64,000 bases of DNA, taken from positions 1 to 64,000 of the forward strand of contig DATGZN010000035.1 in NCBI GenBank assembly GCA_035297145.1. The letters are read 5' to 3'. Positions 53,701 to 62,235 of this stretch are shown in pieces (positions within the stretch are counted from its first letter, which is position 1; each line of letters begins with the position of its first letter). The notes under the pieces were generated by a model. It saw only the letters and a list, made by a program, of their open reading frames with translations. It did not search any database and was not told where the DNA came from. This DNA comes from QHXW01 sp035297145. Its GTDB lineage: Bacteria > Acidobacteriota > Terriglobia > Bryobacterales > Bryobacteraceae. Made by a program: the position numbers and the translations under genes.

Positions 53701-55681
53701 TATTCTCGATTCCTACATCACAGGCCTGCCAGCAACAGAAGCCAGCTATGAGGTGATCGATCAGTTTCTATCGGTGGTCGCTGAAAAGAATGTGTATGCG
53801 ACCGTCTGGCGTCGAGTCCTTCGATCCGCAAGCCACGCGGCTTCGACTTTAGGAAAGCGAGTGTGGCCGCTGGCGTGTGCAGTACCCATACTCACAGGTT
53901 TCGACACCTATCACGTTGCTGGGGAATACTTATCGGCAGCGTTTTCACTCTTAACGGAAGAACAGCGGCTTCGCATTGAAGAAGCTATCTTGAATATAGA
54001 TGCTGGTGAATCAGCGCTTGTCGATAGCGATAGAATTGCACGTCATCGTGATCGACTCCTTGGCTGTTTGCCGTTGGACAGTGTCATTGCCGCACGAACC
54101 AAGGCGCGCATTGTAGAGATGACCGCGGCAGGATCGGTGCCGCCGAACGAGCCAGCAGCGCGCATCACTGGCGGAGCAAGGCCGTATACGTCGGAAGACC
54201 ATCTTGCACGCCGTGGCGTCCCAGTCGACGCACCTGCGAACCGCCACATTCAAGAACTCGAAAAAAAGATCGAGCCTTTCAATTCCCAACATCTGAACAG
54301 TCCCCCTACGCTGGATGAGATCAGCGCGATACTCTCGAACCTGTATGGATTGCGCGACGCCCTGAAGCCAGAAGTCGTTTCTGGTATTCATGAAGAACAA
54401 GCTGATTATGCATGGAGTGTGCTGGCCGAGGCCTGCGAAAGGATTGCTAGCAGCTCGTCAGACTGGCAGGCCGGAGGCTTGGGCGAATTTGTTCGCAGCA
54501 CGCTATTAACTGCAGCCACGAACAGGGTTCCGCTTTACACCGCTGATGATGACAAGCAGTTCAATAGGTCGCCGGCATGGGGTGGGCCTTCTGCCAGGAT
54601 CTCTGCTGCAGCCGGACTCGTGCAGTTAAAGCCCCCACTTTGTTCGTCTGAAGTGCACGATTCGATTCGCCACCTTGCGTCAGACAGAGTGCCAGCAGTT
54701 CGATATCAGATTGCCGCGCGTCTGTTGTCCCTGTACCAACACAGTGCGGATTTAATGTGGGAGTTGTGCCGAGAGTTCGGCCGTAACGAGCTGAATCGTG
54801 GCGTATTATCCGCCGTAACCTCAGTATTTGCACGTCTCGCTGCGCGTTTTCCTGACGCCATAGTTCCGCTTGCGATTGATGTTTACCGTCGCCTGCAGAA
54901 CGACGATGGACTCGATTCGCCGCTTGACCAATGCGTCTCGATCTTTCTCGGCCTGGCACTTTGGCAAGAGAATCCGATCTGCTCAGAGATCGTCGCCGAT
55001 ATCGTAGCGTCGCCTTCCAAGCATTCCCGGGATGCCCACCGGTTGGTGCTTGAGTTGGAACATAACTTAAATCCTGAGCCAGGAAGTGATCCAGCACGGG
55101 CTGAGAAAATTCGGCGAGAGTCGTTTCTACTGCTGAATCGAATGGCTGAAAACGTTGTGGCCGAATCAGGCGTTCGCGAAAGGGGTGGTCGAGCTGTGGA
55201 TGAGAATGTCCTTGAAGCGTGTGCCAAGATCGCCGACACCATTGGGGCACGGCTTTATTTCGCTTCAGGTGCTTTCAAAGGTTCGAATTCCACTACGTAT
55301 CCGATGACTCCGGAATCGCGACGCCAATTTTTTGCTGACTCGCGAACTATTATCCAGACTTTGAGCACTATCGCAATACCGTCGCTTACGCACCACTTGC
55401 TTGAGATTCTTGATCACTTTGCGGACGTCCAACCACGTGCGATCCTGCTTGACTCGGCCTTGGTCTTAGAGGCAGCGAGAGGATCGCGCTATGCCACTGA
55501 TTCAATGGCTGCCGATCTGGTAGCTAATATCGTGGAACGATTCATTGCCGATCAGCGTGGCCTGTTGCGCGATGATGTCGAAGCCCGCAAGGCCCTCATT
55601 GGCATTCTCGATGAGTTCGTGCAGATGGGGTGGCCAAGAGCACAGCGTCTTGCGTATCGGCTGGGCGAGATCTATCGTTGA
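50756..55681 (+). CDS. PD-(D/E)XK-like nuclease / STAND NTPase / long C-terminal repeat protein
   Basis: A 1641-aa protein from the GTG at 50756 (GGAG 8 bases upstream; the open frame to 50573 is untranslated). Domains: an N-terminal PD-(D/E)XK-like module (GVSFQNRVAAW, Asp59-Asp60 in PVDDILVG, Gln74-x-Lys76 in FIQVKH), similar to Cap4/DUF4297 nucleases; a STAND NTPase with Walker A VIGDPGAGKSGQLHDFA near 330 and Walker B YLIIDALDS near 395; then about 1200 residues, mostly helical, probably repeats. This is the plan of Avs-like/NLR-like anti-phage sensors, in which the repeats bind a phage protein and the nuclease acts. It overlaps the next gene by 4 bases. Confidence 0.8.
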   Translation: MNESTAGGAATNAGVSFQNRVAAWISVRILAGQDVAPLWGLPTGTALEFLRCETEQPVDDILVGTSTSGHIFIQVKHTVRMEKGPTSGIGAAINQFVRQFVTSRARTTATRPWERPLDPDRDRLVLTVGPGSSGAVVETLPAILARLSNLTPDQPVMDAATTQVERQICEIVLEHVERSWKGVVQTAPDEAERRQLLRLIRIQRLDVDADSPGEREAISTLAGLISQADNTAPFLAWTTLIELCGQFATSRSGGDRARLQNALLQRGIQIGPDTRYEADIARLRKLAVTVTAALAQLAEIRIGETTIKIDRAVAPALRAAAASGSVVVIGDPGAGKSGQLHDFAATLTASGADFVVLAVDRLAAQSLFQLRDELGLQHDLVDVLVNWPGTSPGYLIIDALDSARSESAAAGIGELVGSMIRNGERWRVVAAVRKFDLAKSSSLQPLFAGRPPEQPSPDPEFPRVRHVNVSAFDPAEIAQVSIQSAILGEVLARAHAALKELLRLPFNLRLVADMVSAGLPIEELSPIQTQISLLDKYWTARVVGNDQAGYVRENILRDVAQKMTDRRTMRVHVAELETTSTQNPELDELLRRQVLVHWSPVPGVRQRDVLAFAHNLLFDYAVGRLLFFSNGDRFIRFLEAPDADAVMAIRPSVVLSFQHYWYLSSDVFWDLVLRIERLSESPEIIRLIGPTVATELARDARQLQPLIAAIQRRDRAAQTAFRHLIGSLLASPADSFRGASEPVWANLAEAVSATLEDEAAYALATLLNLLMSPSPQSIETRAQVGRASRNLLSFVRRRPQYESWLSRNALTAVCRSYCTSAAESSILLRSCFDSGLLEHHGHEEIPTLAREAGPVLDCDPEFVAELYRTAFSHMDTSEATTIIGDAQRILTFTSTRRQDYELGRYQLAELFPEFVRRYPVTAFNVLIVVVAAYIRATHSGDSNEPDEAFEFFGRTAHIRRDYSEIWDSGGAYSHATPLQLLDILDSYITGLPATEASYEVIDQFLSVVAEKNVYATVWRRVLRSASHAASTLGKRVWPLACAVPILTGFDTYHVAGEYLSAAFSLLTEEQRLRIEEAILNIDAGESALVDSDRIARHRDRLLGCLPLDSVIAARTKARIVEMTAAGSVPPNEPAARITGGARPYTSEDHLARRGVPVDAPANRHIQELEKKIEPFNSQHLNSPPTLDEISAILSNLYGLRDALKPEVVSGIHEEQADYAWSVLAEACERIASSSSDWQAGGLGEFVRSTLLTAATNRVPLYTADDDKQFNRSPAWGGPSARISAAAGLVQLKPPLCSSEVHDSIRHLASDRVPAVRYQIAARLLSLYQHSADLMWELCREFGRNELNRGVLSAVTSVFARLAARFPDAIVPLAIDVYRRLQNDDGLDSPLDQCVSIFLGLALWQENPICSEIVADIVASPSKHSRDAHRLVLELEHNLNPEPGSDPARAEKIRRESFLLLNRMAENVVAESGVRERGGRAVDENVLEACAKIADTIGARLYFASGAFKGSNSTTYPMTPESRRQFFADSRTIIQTLSTIAIPSLTHHLLEILDHFADVQPRAILLDSALVLEAARGSRYATDSMAADLVANIVERFIADQRGLLRDDVEARKALIGILDEFVQMGWPRAQRLAYRLGEIYR

Positions 55682-57204
55682 AACGAAACTGGACAGCCAC
55701 GGAGTTCCAGCGAGATCTGGAGGTGTTGTGTGCCAAGTACAGCCAGGACTTCGTGAATGTAGCTGCTAAAGTTCGCACCGAGTATGTTGGGAAGTCGCCA
55801 GACGTCGAGAACGAGCGTGACCAACTACTCGAGGCTCACGTGCGGGTGTTCATTGATGGCCTGTTAGCATCTCTCAACTGGCAGACGGGCGTCGAAACGA
55901 CTGGGAACACGAACTTGGTTCCGGAAGCGCCCATCTATTCCGCGGAGCGGTCCAGAGTCCGTTTCCTTGATTACCTCGGCTTCGAGGCTGGAGAGCCTAA
56001 GAGGTCATTGTTGATCGTGGAGGCGAAGCGGCCAAGCAGTTGCTTGCCCCGCACTAGAGCTTCTGGCGCCGCTCCAGAGCCTCCCATCAACGCACTGATA
56101 AGCGGTCTTGGAGGGGCCGAGATGATAGAGGACTGGTCCTCGTGGCTTAAAACCGCAAGAGACTACGTTTCTTCGGCCGCGAAAATAGCCGATTATCCTC
56201 CCAGACGGATGGCAATTACGAACGGTGACTGGATGATTGTGTTCACCGATCCTGATCAGACATTCTATCAGAATCGGCCCGACCCCGGTACCATCCGGGT
56301 GTTCGTCAACCGTAATGAGGTATTGCGCAATTATGCCGATGTATTTGCCTTGCTTGAGCACCAGCAGGTTCTGGGATCGGTTGCACCTTTGGCAGTTGAA
56401 GAACTTGCCTTTTACGCCACGGCGGCCGACATCGACAGAGTACTCCATGGGTTAAGACTGATGTACCAAGTCGATCACGACTTCTACGCTGCGGTTCCGA
56501 ATATAAAAGTGATGCCGGTGATACATCTGAGGACGAGACGCGGGGTGTGGCTCGTTGTCGAAGAGAGAGTCGCTGGCGAGGTAGTGCCGCAGAGTCCTGA
56601 GCACTTGACCGACCACTACGGCAGAATCTCCTCGATGGCACTCGGACTTTTGGCTAAGGTCCACTCAGTCTTGGGCTTCACCCTGGCGCCTACTGAACTG
56701 GCGGAACACTATCATGAGTCCGAACCCGCGGACTATCCGGTCGGACTTCTCGGGATTCGTCGCGTCTTAGGGACCACGCCTGAGGAGTACGTGATCGCCA
56801 CGGGAAAGAACAGACACTATTTCACCCTCACGCCTACGGTGGCCGCCTGCCCGCATCACGGTATAGACGAGAGTGAGAGGACTCCTCTTGGGGTGCCTGG
56901 TCAAAACATGGAGCCCAGAGCGTTTTTTATTCTCGGGCAGGATCAGCGGTGTTGCCACACCGGTGTGCATCGCGCGAAGCGCACTCTGCTGCAGCCCGAT
57001 AATCGAGATCGTTCCGGGCCCAGAAGCAATGGCGACATGCATTCCTTTTGCGAAATATTCCCGTTCGAGGAATATCTATGCTGCCGGGTGTGTGTCTTTG
57101 AGGAAGTTTGCACAAGCGCGTCGGTGTTTATATTGCCATGTAAGCGAGATATGCCTACTCAGACCGCCATCGGACCGTGTAGCGAGGGCCCGGGAGGCGC
57201 CTGA
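55678..57204 (+). CDS. HsdR-N-like nuclease with Cys-rich C-terminus, partner of the STAND protein
   Basis: A 508-aa protein starting from a TTG that overlaps the STAND stop (TTGA), a sign of coupling. Residues 95-116 read RFLDYLGFEAGE, then LLIVEAKRPSS, the D...ExK core of type I restriction HsdR N-terminal domains and related nucleases. The rest is mixed alpha/beta (AFYATAADIDRVLHGLRLMY). The last 80 residues are Cys-rich (FCEIFPFEEYLCCRVCVFEE), possibly a zinc site or a frame-shifted end. No methylase or specificity subunit is present, so it is not a normal restriction system. Confidence 0.7.
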   Translation: MKRNWTATEFQRDLEVLCAKYSQDFVNVAAKVRTEYVGKSPDVENERDQLLEAHVRVFIDGLLASLNWQTGVETTGNTNLVPEAPIYSAERSRVRFLDYLGFEAGEPKRSLLIVEAKRPSSCLPRTRASGAAPEPPINALISGLGGAEMIEDWSSWLKTARDYVSSAAKIADYPPRRMAITNGDWMIVFTDPDQTFYQNRPDPGTIRVFVNRNEVLRNYADVFALLEHQQVLGSVAPLAVEELAFYATAADIDRVLHGLRLMYQVDHDFYAAVPNIKVMPVIHLRTRRGVWLVVEERVAGEVVPQSPEHLTDHYGRISSMALGLLAKVHSVLGFTLAPTELAEHYHESEPADYPVGLLGIRRVLGTTPEEYVIATGKNRHYFTLTPTVAACPHHGIDESERTPLGVPGQNMEPRAFFILGQDQRCCHTGVHRAKRTLLQPDNRDRSGPRSNGDMHSFCEIFPFEEYLCCRVCVFEEVCTSASVFILPCKRDMPTQTAIGPCSEGPGGA

Positions 57205-57273
57205 TTACTTCCGGCGACTCGGCATCGCTCCGGCACCGACAAGTCTGCGAGCTGCTGGCACTAAAGAGAAAGC

Positions 57274-59925
57274 TTACGCACCGAGAGTATGCCTCCCTAG
57301 TAGTTTGCTGGCAGACGAAAGAAAATCAGGACCAGTAATCTGGCAGTGTGCACACGAGGTCGTACCAGCGGGGCTTATCTTGTTACACCAAATACATAGC
57401 CAACTAGGCGGGGTTTTAGCAAGAAGCTCCCGGATTCTCACCAGCGCTAGTGCATTCAGCGAACGCGAAATCGGCAGGGCTTCAATCACAGCAGTCCGGA
57501 CCCATGCATCCCCATCGTTGAGAAACCAGTCCAGAAGGTCCTCGACCGGCATACCGGAATCCTTGGCGAGAGCTTCTGCCGCCACGCGTCGGACAATCGG
57601 GTCATCGAGAGCCTTCCAGAGCGAAGCCCTCTCCCGCCAGCCAGTATCCAGCTTCATCACCAGTTCGCCGGCGACGAGGCGGTTGAACGCCTCCCACGTG
57701 CGAATTCTCTCATCGACTCCTCTGACCACAAACTGAACCAATGGACATGATGAAAGCGCTTCGGCTGCGACCTGTGCGATCCATCGAGTGCTGCCCAACA
57801 ACCGAACAGCGATATCGAGAGAGGACTCTCGGTCAACGAAACGCTCCCACCCCTGAAGACGGCGCTTCTTAGCACCACAAAAAAGAAGGCTTTCGGAATC
57901 GTGAGACTCTGCCTCCATAGCTAATGCAACTTCGGCTTCGGCCGCGACGGCGGGCCCTTCAAATCCGGCGAGGGTAGCGCACATGTGTACGAGAGCTCGT
58001 AGGTCCTCGCCGGCCGTACGCAGCGCAAGTTCAAGCTCCCCGACCGTCGTTTCTGAGTATCCCAGCGTGGCGATCAGATCGGCGATGTTGTCGAGCCGGC
58101 GGGCCTCAACGCCATTCAAGCTTCGTTTCTCGGCGAGGCCAATAAAGATCCGAAGGAATTCGCGCCACGCTTTGCGGTGCTCCTCATCCCGTGCCGTCCA
58201 GTCGTACATCAGGTAAGGCAGAGGCTCGCGTATAAGATCAAAGCGCTTGATGCGCCCTAGCGCACTACTCACTGTCTGATGGAGGTGCAGATTTCCTTGC
58301 TTACCTGCCTCTGCAAATGCCGGCGCCAGATCCGGTCGCGCGGGAAGCATGCTGGTGGCCATTCGCGAAACCAGCTCCTGGACTTCGCGGGTGGACCGCC
58401 ATCCTAATCCGCCTGCTCCTCGCCGACCTGCCCGCATTTCGCTGCAAGCGTCCGCTAGAACTTGCGCAGGTTCAGGTATTGGTTCATTGCTGTGAAGTGC
58501 GGCGCCGGCACACACAAGGCGGTATCTCTGTTCTCCGAGAGTCGCGGCAAGGGCTTCTAGACAATGCATCTTCGTCTGGAACGAAACTGGGAGCCGAGCC
58601 ACACTGTTCGCCACACTCCAGGCGCGATCGCGGCCAACGCTCTGCTCGGTGAGGGCGACCGCTAGCGATTCGGCGGCTTCTGCGGAGACACTAGCTCCAT
58701 CTAGCAGGCACTGGGAAGCCAAGCCCTGCCTTTCGAGACTGCCACTTGAGACTGCGCTGCGGACGACGATCTCGCAGACGGCGGGGGACAAAAGGGCGGC
58801 CAGTGTTACTGCTTCGGATACCGTCGCTTCCAATGCCAGTTCCGAAAGAAGTTTGTACTGCCGGTTCGGATCAAGCTCGATTATGTAACGGGCTGCGCCG
58901 GTTTCCGATAGTAGGGATATTCTGGGCCGCACGACTGGCTCGGGCCCGGAACTAACAAACGCGCCACTCTCATCCCAGAAGTGAAGTACGTCCTGCGCTG
59001 TGCTATCTGCGAAACCGGGAGCAAGTCCCCATGTATCAGCGAGCCATCCAGACAATGCTGTAATCAGGACCTGTTGTACTGCCCCACCAGTGCGCAACAG
59101 GAGAAATCCAAGCTGAGAGAATGACCCACGAAGTGCTGAGACTGCTGCCGTGGATTGCAGGGCTCCGAGTTGGATTTCCCCGTGTCGCCTCTGGCTGATT
59201 TCCCAACGATCGAGAATGCTGTCTATGACGGCGGTAAGAACCTCGGCTCGATTTCCAGGCAGACTGTCCCGGCTAGGTTCCCCAGCCAGAACCGCCAACA
59301 GCACCGGTACGAGTGGGGTTTCTTTAAGCCTATCATCGCGCTCAATTGCGTCGATGACCCATGCGGCTCGGCGGTCTTCCCAAGCTTTCGCGTCGACGAG
59401 TTCTGTGGAATTGTGGGCGGCGGCGGTGGCGATGATGCGTCTGATCGTGTATTCGATATTTCTGGCAGGTGTCAGCGTTACTTCTCGAAATTGTAACGTC
59501 TTCCCAGCCGAGTACGCGCTGTCGCGTGTGGTAATAATAATGTCCACGCCTGGGTGGACTGCCGCTAGCAGTTCGTCAACTTTGGCGGTTGCTGCAAACC
59601 TGCGCTCTCTCGTTTCATCAAGTCCGTCCAGAAGTAGCGCTAAATCTCCTGACTCAGCCCGACTGCGGAGTTCGAGTTCAAACAGCGATCGGTCGGCAAC
59701 AGGCACCTCGCGCACGGCAAGCGTACAGAGCGCATCGAGCGGGGAGAGACTCCGCAACTCTCTCCACCAGTCGTCCATTTTCACTACGACGGGAAGAATG
59801 CCCTCTTCGTTCTTCGCGAGTTCCCCGGCCAAATGTGAGAGATCCGTCGTTTTGCCGCCGCCGGGTAGGCCTAGGCTAGCAGTAGAACCCGCCCGAACCG
59901 CTGAAAAGCTCGCATGAGAGGCCAC
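57274..59925 (-). CDS. nuclease-NACHT protein, NTPase and repeat part (split gene, C-terminal)
   Basis: An 883-aa frame. From about residue 17 it reads LGLPGGGKTTDLSHLAGELA (Walker A) and LALLLDGLDE (NACHT Walker B), then about 700 residues of HEAT-like helices (DPIVRRVAAEALAKD, AWVRTAVIEALPISRS). It ends in a zinc ribbon CIWC...CAHC. The first 16 residues are frameshift nonsense: with one C added at GG/CC 59874-59875 the frame joins the fragment at 59871-60857. NACHT-repeat proteins of this kind are known anti-phage sensors. Confidence 0.75.
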   Translation of the reverse strand: MASHASFSAVRAGSTASLGLPGGGKTTDLSHLAGELAKNEEGILPVVVKMDDWWRELRSLSPLDALCTLAVREVPVADRSLFELELRSRAESGDLALLLDGLDETRERRFAATAKVDELLAAVHPGVDIIITTRDSAYSAGKTLQFREVTLTPARNIEYTIRRIIATAAAHNSTELVDAKAWEDRRAAWVIDAIERDDRLKETPLVPVLLAVLAGEPSRDSLPGNRAEVLTAVIDSILDRWEISQRRHGEIQLGALQSTAAVSALRGSFSQLGFLLLRTGGAVQQVLITALSGWLADTWGLAPGFADSTAQDVLHFWDESGAFVSSGPEPVVRPRISLLSETGAARYIIELDPNRQYKLLSELALEATVSEAVTLAALLSPAVCEIVVRSAVSSGSLERQGLASQCLLDGASVSAEAAESLAVALTEQSVGRDRAWSVANSVARLPVSFQTKMHCLEALAATLGEQRYRLVCAGAALHSNEPIPEPAQVLADACSEMRAGRRGAGGLGWRSTREVQELVSRMATSMLPARPDLAPAFAEAGKQGNLHLHQTVSSALGRIKRFDLIREPLPYLMYDWTARDEEHRKAWREFLRIFIGLAEKRSLNGVEARRLDNIADLIATLGYSETTVGELELALRTAGEDLRALVHMCATLAGFEGPAVAAEAEVALAMEAESHDSESLLFCGAKKRRLQGWERFVDRESSLDIAVRLLGSTRWIAQVAAEALSSCPLVQFVVRGVDERIRTWEAFNRLVAGELVMKLDTGWRERASLWKALDDPIVRRVAAEALAKDSGMPVEDLLDWFLNDGDAWVRTAVIEALPISRSLNALALVRIRELLAKTPPSWLCIWCNKISPAGTTSCAHCQITGPDFLSSASKLLGRHTLGA

Positions 59926-60857
59926 CCGCTAGAGTCTCTATCACCCACGGCAACATGTGGATCGAGCTTGTTCGGGTCGTGCTCGAATAAGGGAAGTGGT
60001 GCACCGATTCCACGGAGGTCCATTCTGGTGGCACGGTCGATGAGAAGCTCCCGATAGCGGCGCAAAACCTGCCTTGTCGCCTCGGCGCGGGCGGCTGGAG
60101 TGCCGCCGGCGTCGGATCTGAATTGAATACCGCGCTTGTGTAGGCGATGACTCCATTCCAGAATTGGCAGCCCCAGCCTGTTCCTGGCGAGCTCTCTAGC
60201 TATCTCCTTGAGTTCCTTCCACGCATCCTCCGCCGTTTCCGGCCTAGCCAAAACGCCGCCCCTCATTAAGGTGATGCCTTCTAGCGCCAGGTCACTCTGA
60301 AATGGGGTCACTAGCGCGACTCTGTGCAACCGCTCTTTGTCGGCGAAGTGTAAGGCGGTGGCGTGAGCGCCAATAATGCGAAGCTTCTCGGCTTCCTTTG
60401 ACGTGGGCAAACCGGCAATGGCCGACTTTGCGCGTATAAGCGCAACTGAAAGGGCACGGACAGGAGCAGTCGAGCGCTTCACCGCGAGCAAAACACGGTC
60501 TCGTTCGGAAGAAAGCTCGCTGTTCTCAACGGCTTTGCACCACTGCGCCACCACAGAACGAAGTGTCGGATCGGCTTCGCCAACGTGGACGCTCAGCTTG
60601 CATTGCACAAATATTCGAGCGCCGTCCCTAAGCACAATCTCGATGTCATCAACCGAGTTGTCTGTCTCGAAACTGACGCACACGGGAATTGCGGGCGAGA
60701 AATCAAGGCACGATAGAGAATGGCCAGCCAGACCTAACGAGACAGCCCAAGCCGCGACCGAAGCTCGGAAATCGGCGCCGTCCTCGTTAGACGAGCCGCC
60801 GATAGCTCCGGAACTCGCGACCACAGGTGAGGTGGTCCGAGGTGTTTTCGATGGCAC
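59871..60857 (-). CDS. nuclease-NACHT protein, N-terminal nuclease part (split gene)
   Basis: A 328-aa frame from a GTG. It has the same N-terminal module as the plus-strand STAND protein: DFRASVAAWAVSLGLAG, Asp70-Asp71 in SVDDIEIVL, Gln85-x-Lys87 in FVQCKLSV. A helical linker follows (KRGIQFRSDAG, compare QRGIQIGPDT in the other protein). It ends prematurely after GRVLLLA; adding one C continues as ALGLPGGGKT in the NACHT frame. The intact protein would be about 1195 residues. Both large proteins therefore share nuclease, linker and NTPase. Confidence 0.75.
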   Translation of the reverse strand: MPSKTPRTTSPVVASSGAIGGSSNEDGADFRASVAAWAVSLGLAGHSLSCLDFSPAIPVCVSFETDNSVDDIEIVLRDGARIFVQCKLSVHVGEADPTLRSVVAQWCKAVENSELSSERDRVLLAVKRSTAPVRALSVALIRAKSAIAGLPTSKEAEKLRIIGAHATALHFADKERLHRVALVTPFQSDLALEGITLMRGGVLARPETAEDAWKELKEIARELARNRLGLPILEWSHRLHKRGIQFRSDAGGTPAARAEATRQVLRRYRELLIDRATRMDLRGIGAPLPLFEHDPNKLDPHVAVGDRDSSGWPLMRAFQRFGRVLLLA

Positions 60858-61479
60858 TTGAATTTAGTCTACATCGGTTGTGTGATAGGTCCGGTGAGCC
60901 CACCTCGATGATTCCGGGCCAATTTCCGCCGGTCAGACAGAGATGTGTGCCGCCCTGGCGCGGTCTTAGTCTCAACAAAGAATTGCAGCTTGTCGAAAGC
61001 GGGTCTAGCCTTTCGTTCAAGGATCATGTACTAGGAAACGGTTTACTTGGATGACAGCCGCCGTTGCGGACTTGAGCCTTCACGAGCTCAACGGTATTTC
61101 TAGACGTTGGGCCGGATTAGTCCCACGAGTCGGCTTCGGCCTAGCTTATGTCCGTCCCAACCTTGGACACCGAAAACTCCGTCCGGATTGAAAATGCAGG
61201 TTTTCGCTCCGTTCGAGAGCAAAGTGGTCTTGTCTTGTCTCGTCTAGAATGTCGCACAGCAAATACTCCAACGCGACCTGCCACCGATTGATTGTAGCGG
61301 TTCCCTCAATCCAGCATTCGGTTAAATTAACTGCCAACGAACTGTGCCCATTTTTGTACCCACCCCCTGCATGGAAGCCTTGCTCGCGGTTGCGCGCGCC
61401 CTGGTGGTAGGCGATCATAAATCGCTGAAAAACAAGTAACCGATAGCAATGGATCACAATGGATGTGCCCCTGGCTAAG
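60858..61479. other. intergenic stretch at the right end of the element
   Basis: No credible gene. A 137-aa minus frame at 61146-61559 begins GASGFEPPTSWSRT, which is a translation of the tRNA-derived repeat and not a real protein start. This is the junction DNA just inside the right att copy. Confidence 0.4.
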
Positions 61480-61504
61480 TTATTGATTCTTCTTGCGTTC
61501 GTTG

Positions 61505-61552
61505 TTCGGGACCAGGAGGTCGGTGGTTCGAATCCACTCGCCCCGACCAAAT
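61505..61552 (+). other. attR: 48-bp direct repeat, 3' part of tRNA-Pro
   Basis: Identical to 21624-21671, in the same orientation. Marks the right end of the 39.9-kb element. As on the left, only the 3' half of the tRNA is present. Confidence 0.85.
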
Positions 61553-61594
61553 TTTTCAATCACATACGAAACAAACGCGGACCTCAAGAGCCGC

Positions 61595-61620
61595 TTTGTG
61601 ACGTAGATTGTGACGTAACC
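61595..61620 (+). repeat. 26-bp sequence repeated near both att copies (right copy)
   Basis: Identical to 21469-21494, with the internal TTGTGACGTA pair. Here it is 42 bases right of the att core and inside the truncated integrase frame (GYVTIYVTK on the minus strand). Confidence 0.6.
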
Positions 61621-62235
61621 CTTCGAATTTTCTCCATTGAGCTTCTCGACTTTGGGCTTTGCCTCAACGATTGGAATCTCCATCAGCCCACTTTCCAGCT
61701 TGCCCAAGACATCACGCTTTGCAGCCATACGGACGTGACTGTAATGCTCCATCATTGCCCGATCCAGGTGTCCAGCCACAGCCATGATCGTTGCGTCAGG
61801 AGCGCCTGCTTCCGACATCTCTGTGATCGCCTGATGCCGGAGGTCGTGAGAACGGAAGCCCTGGAACGGCTCTGACGCTCGCTTGCGAGCTTCCTCAACG
61901 TCCCTTCCTGCCTCCTTCGCAAGCTTTGCGGCCTCATTACCAGCCCGCTTGGCCGCTTCCTTCACCAGAGATCTCCATGCCGTTCTCCAACTCTTTTGGG
62001 GCTTCGTCGGATCAATACGTTCGTTTTCGCAAGCCGGAAAAACAAAGTGCTCGGGACTCGTTGCATTGTGGGCTTGTGCCCGTTCCCATACCCACACACC
62101 CGTAAGTTTCACTGCCGAGGCACTTCCGATACAGACCTAACGACATCTGGGGCATGTCGACGGGCGCATATCAGCGGTTCGGCATTTCGCGGCATCGTGG
62201 AATCGTTTCCGCGTGATGCGTTAGAGTGGAACACG

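Larger units (their letters stand above)
61480..62112 (-). pseudogene. truncated tyrosine integrase of another element
   Basis: A 210-aa C-terminal piece: box II SHDLRHQAIT, AGHLD, and nucleophile in MMEHYSHV, ending GRGEWIRTTDLLVPN through the right att copy. The first catalytic Arg and the N-terminal domains are missing; an in-frame stop lies just upstream near 62141. It differs in sequence from the integrase at 21599, so it belonged to a different element at the same tRNA-Pro. Inactive. Confidence 0.8.

Noticed and set aside
61146..61559. 137-aa minus ORF beginning GASGFEPPTSWSRT
   Set aside because: The start is a translation of the tRNA-derived repeat; this peptide is a known artefact around tRNA genes.
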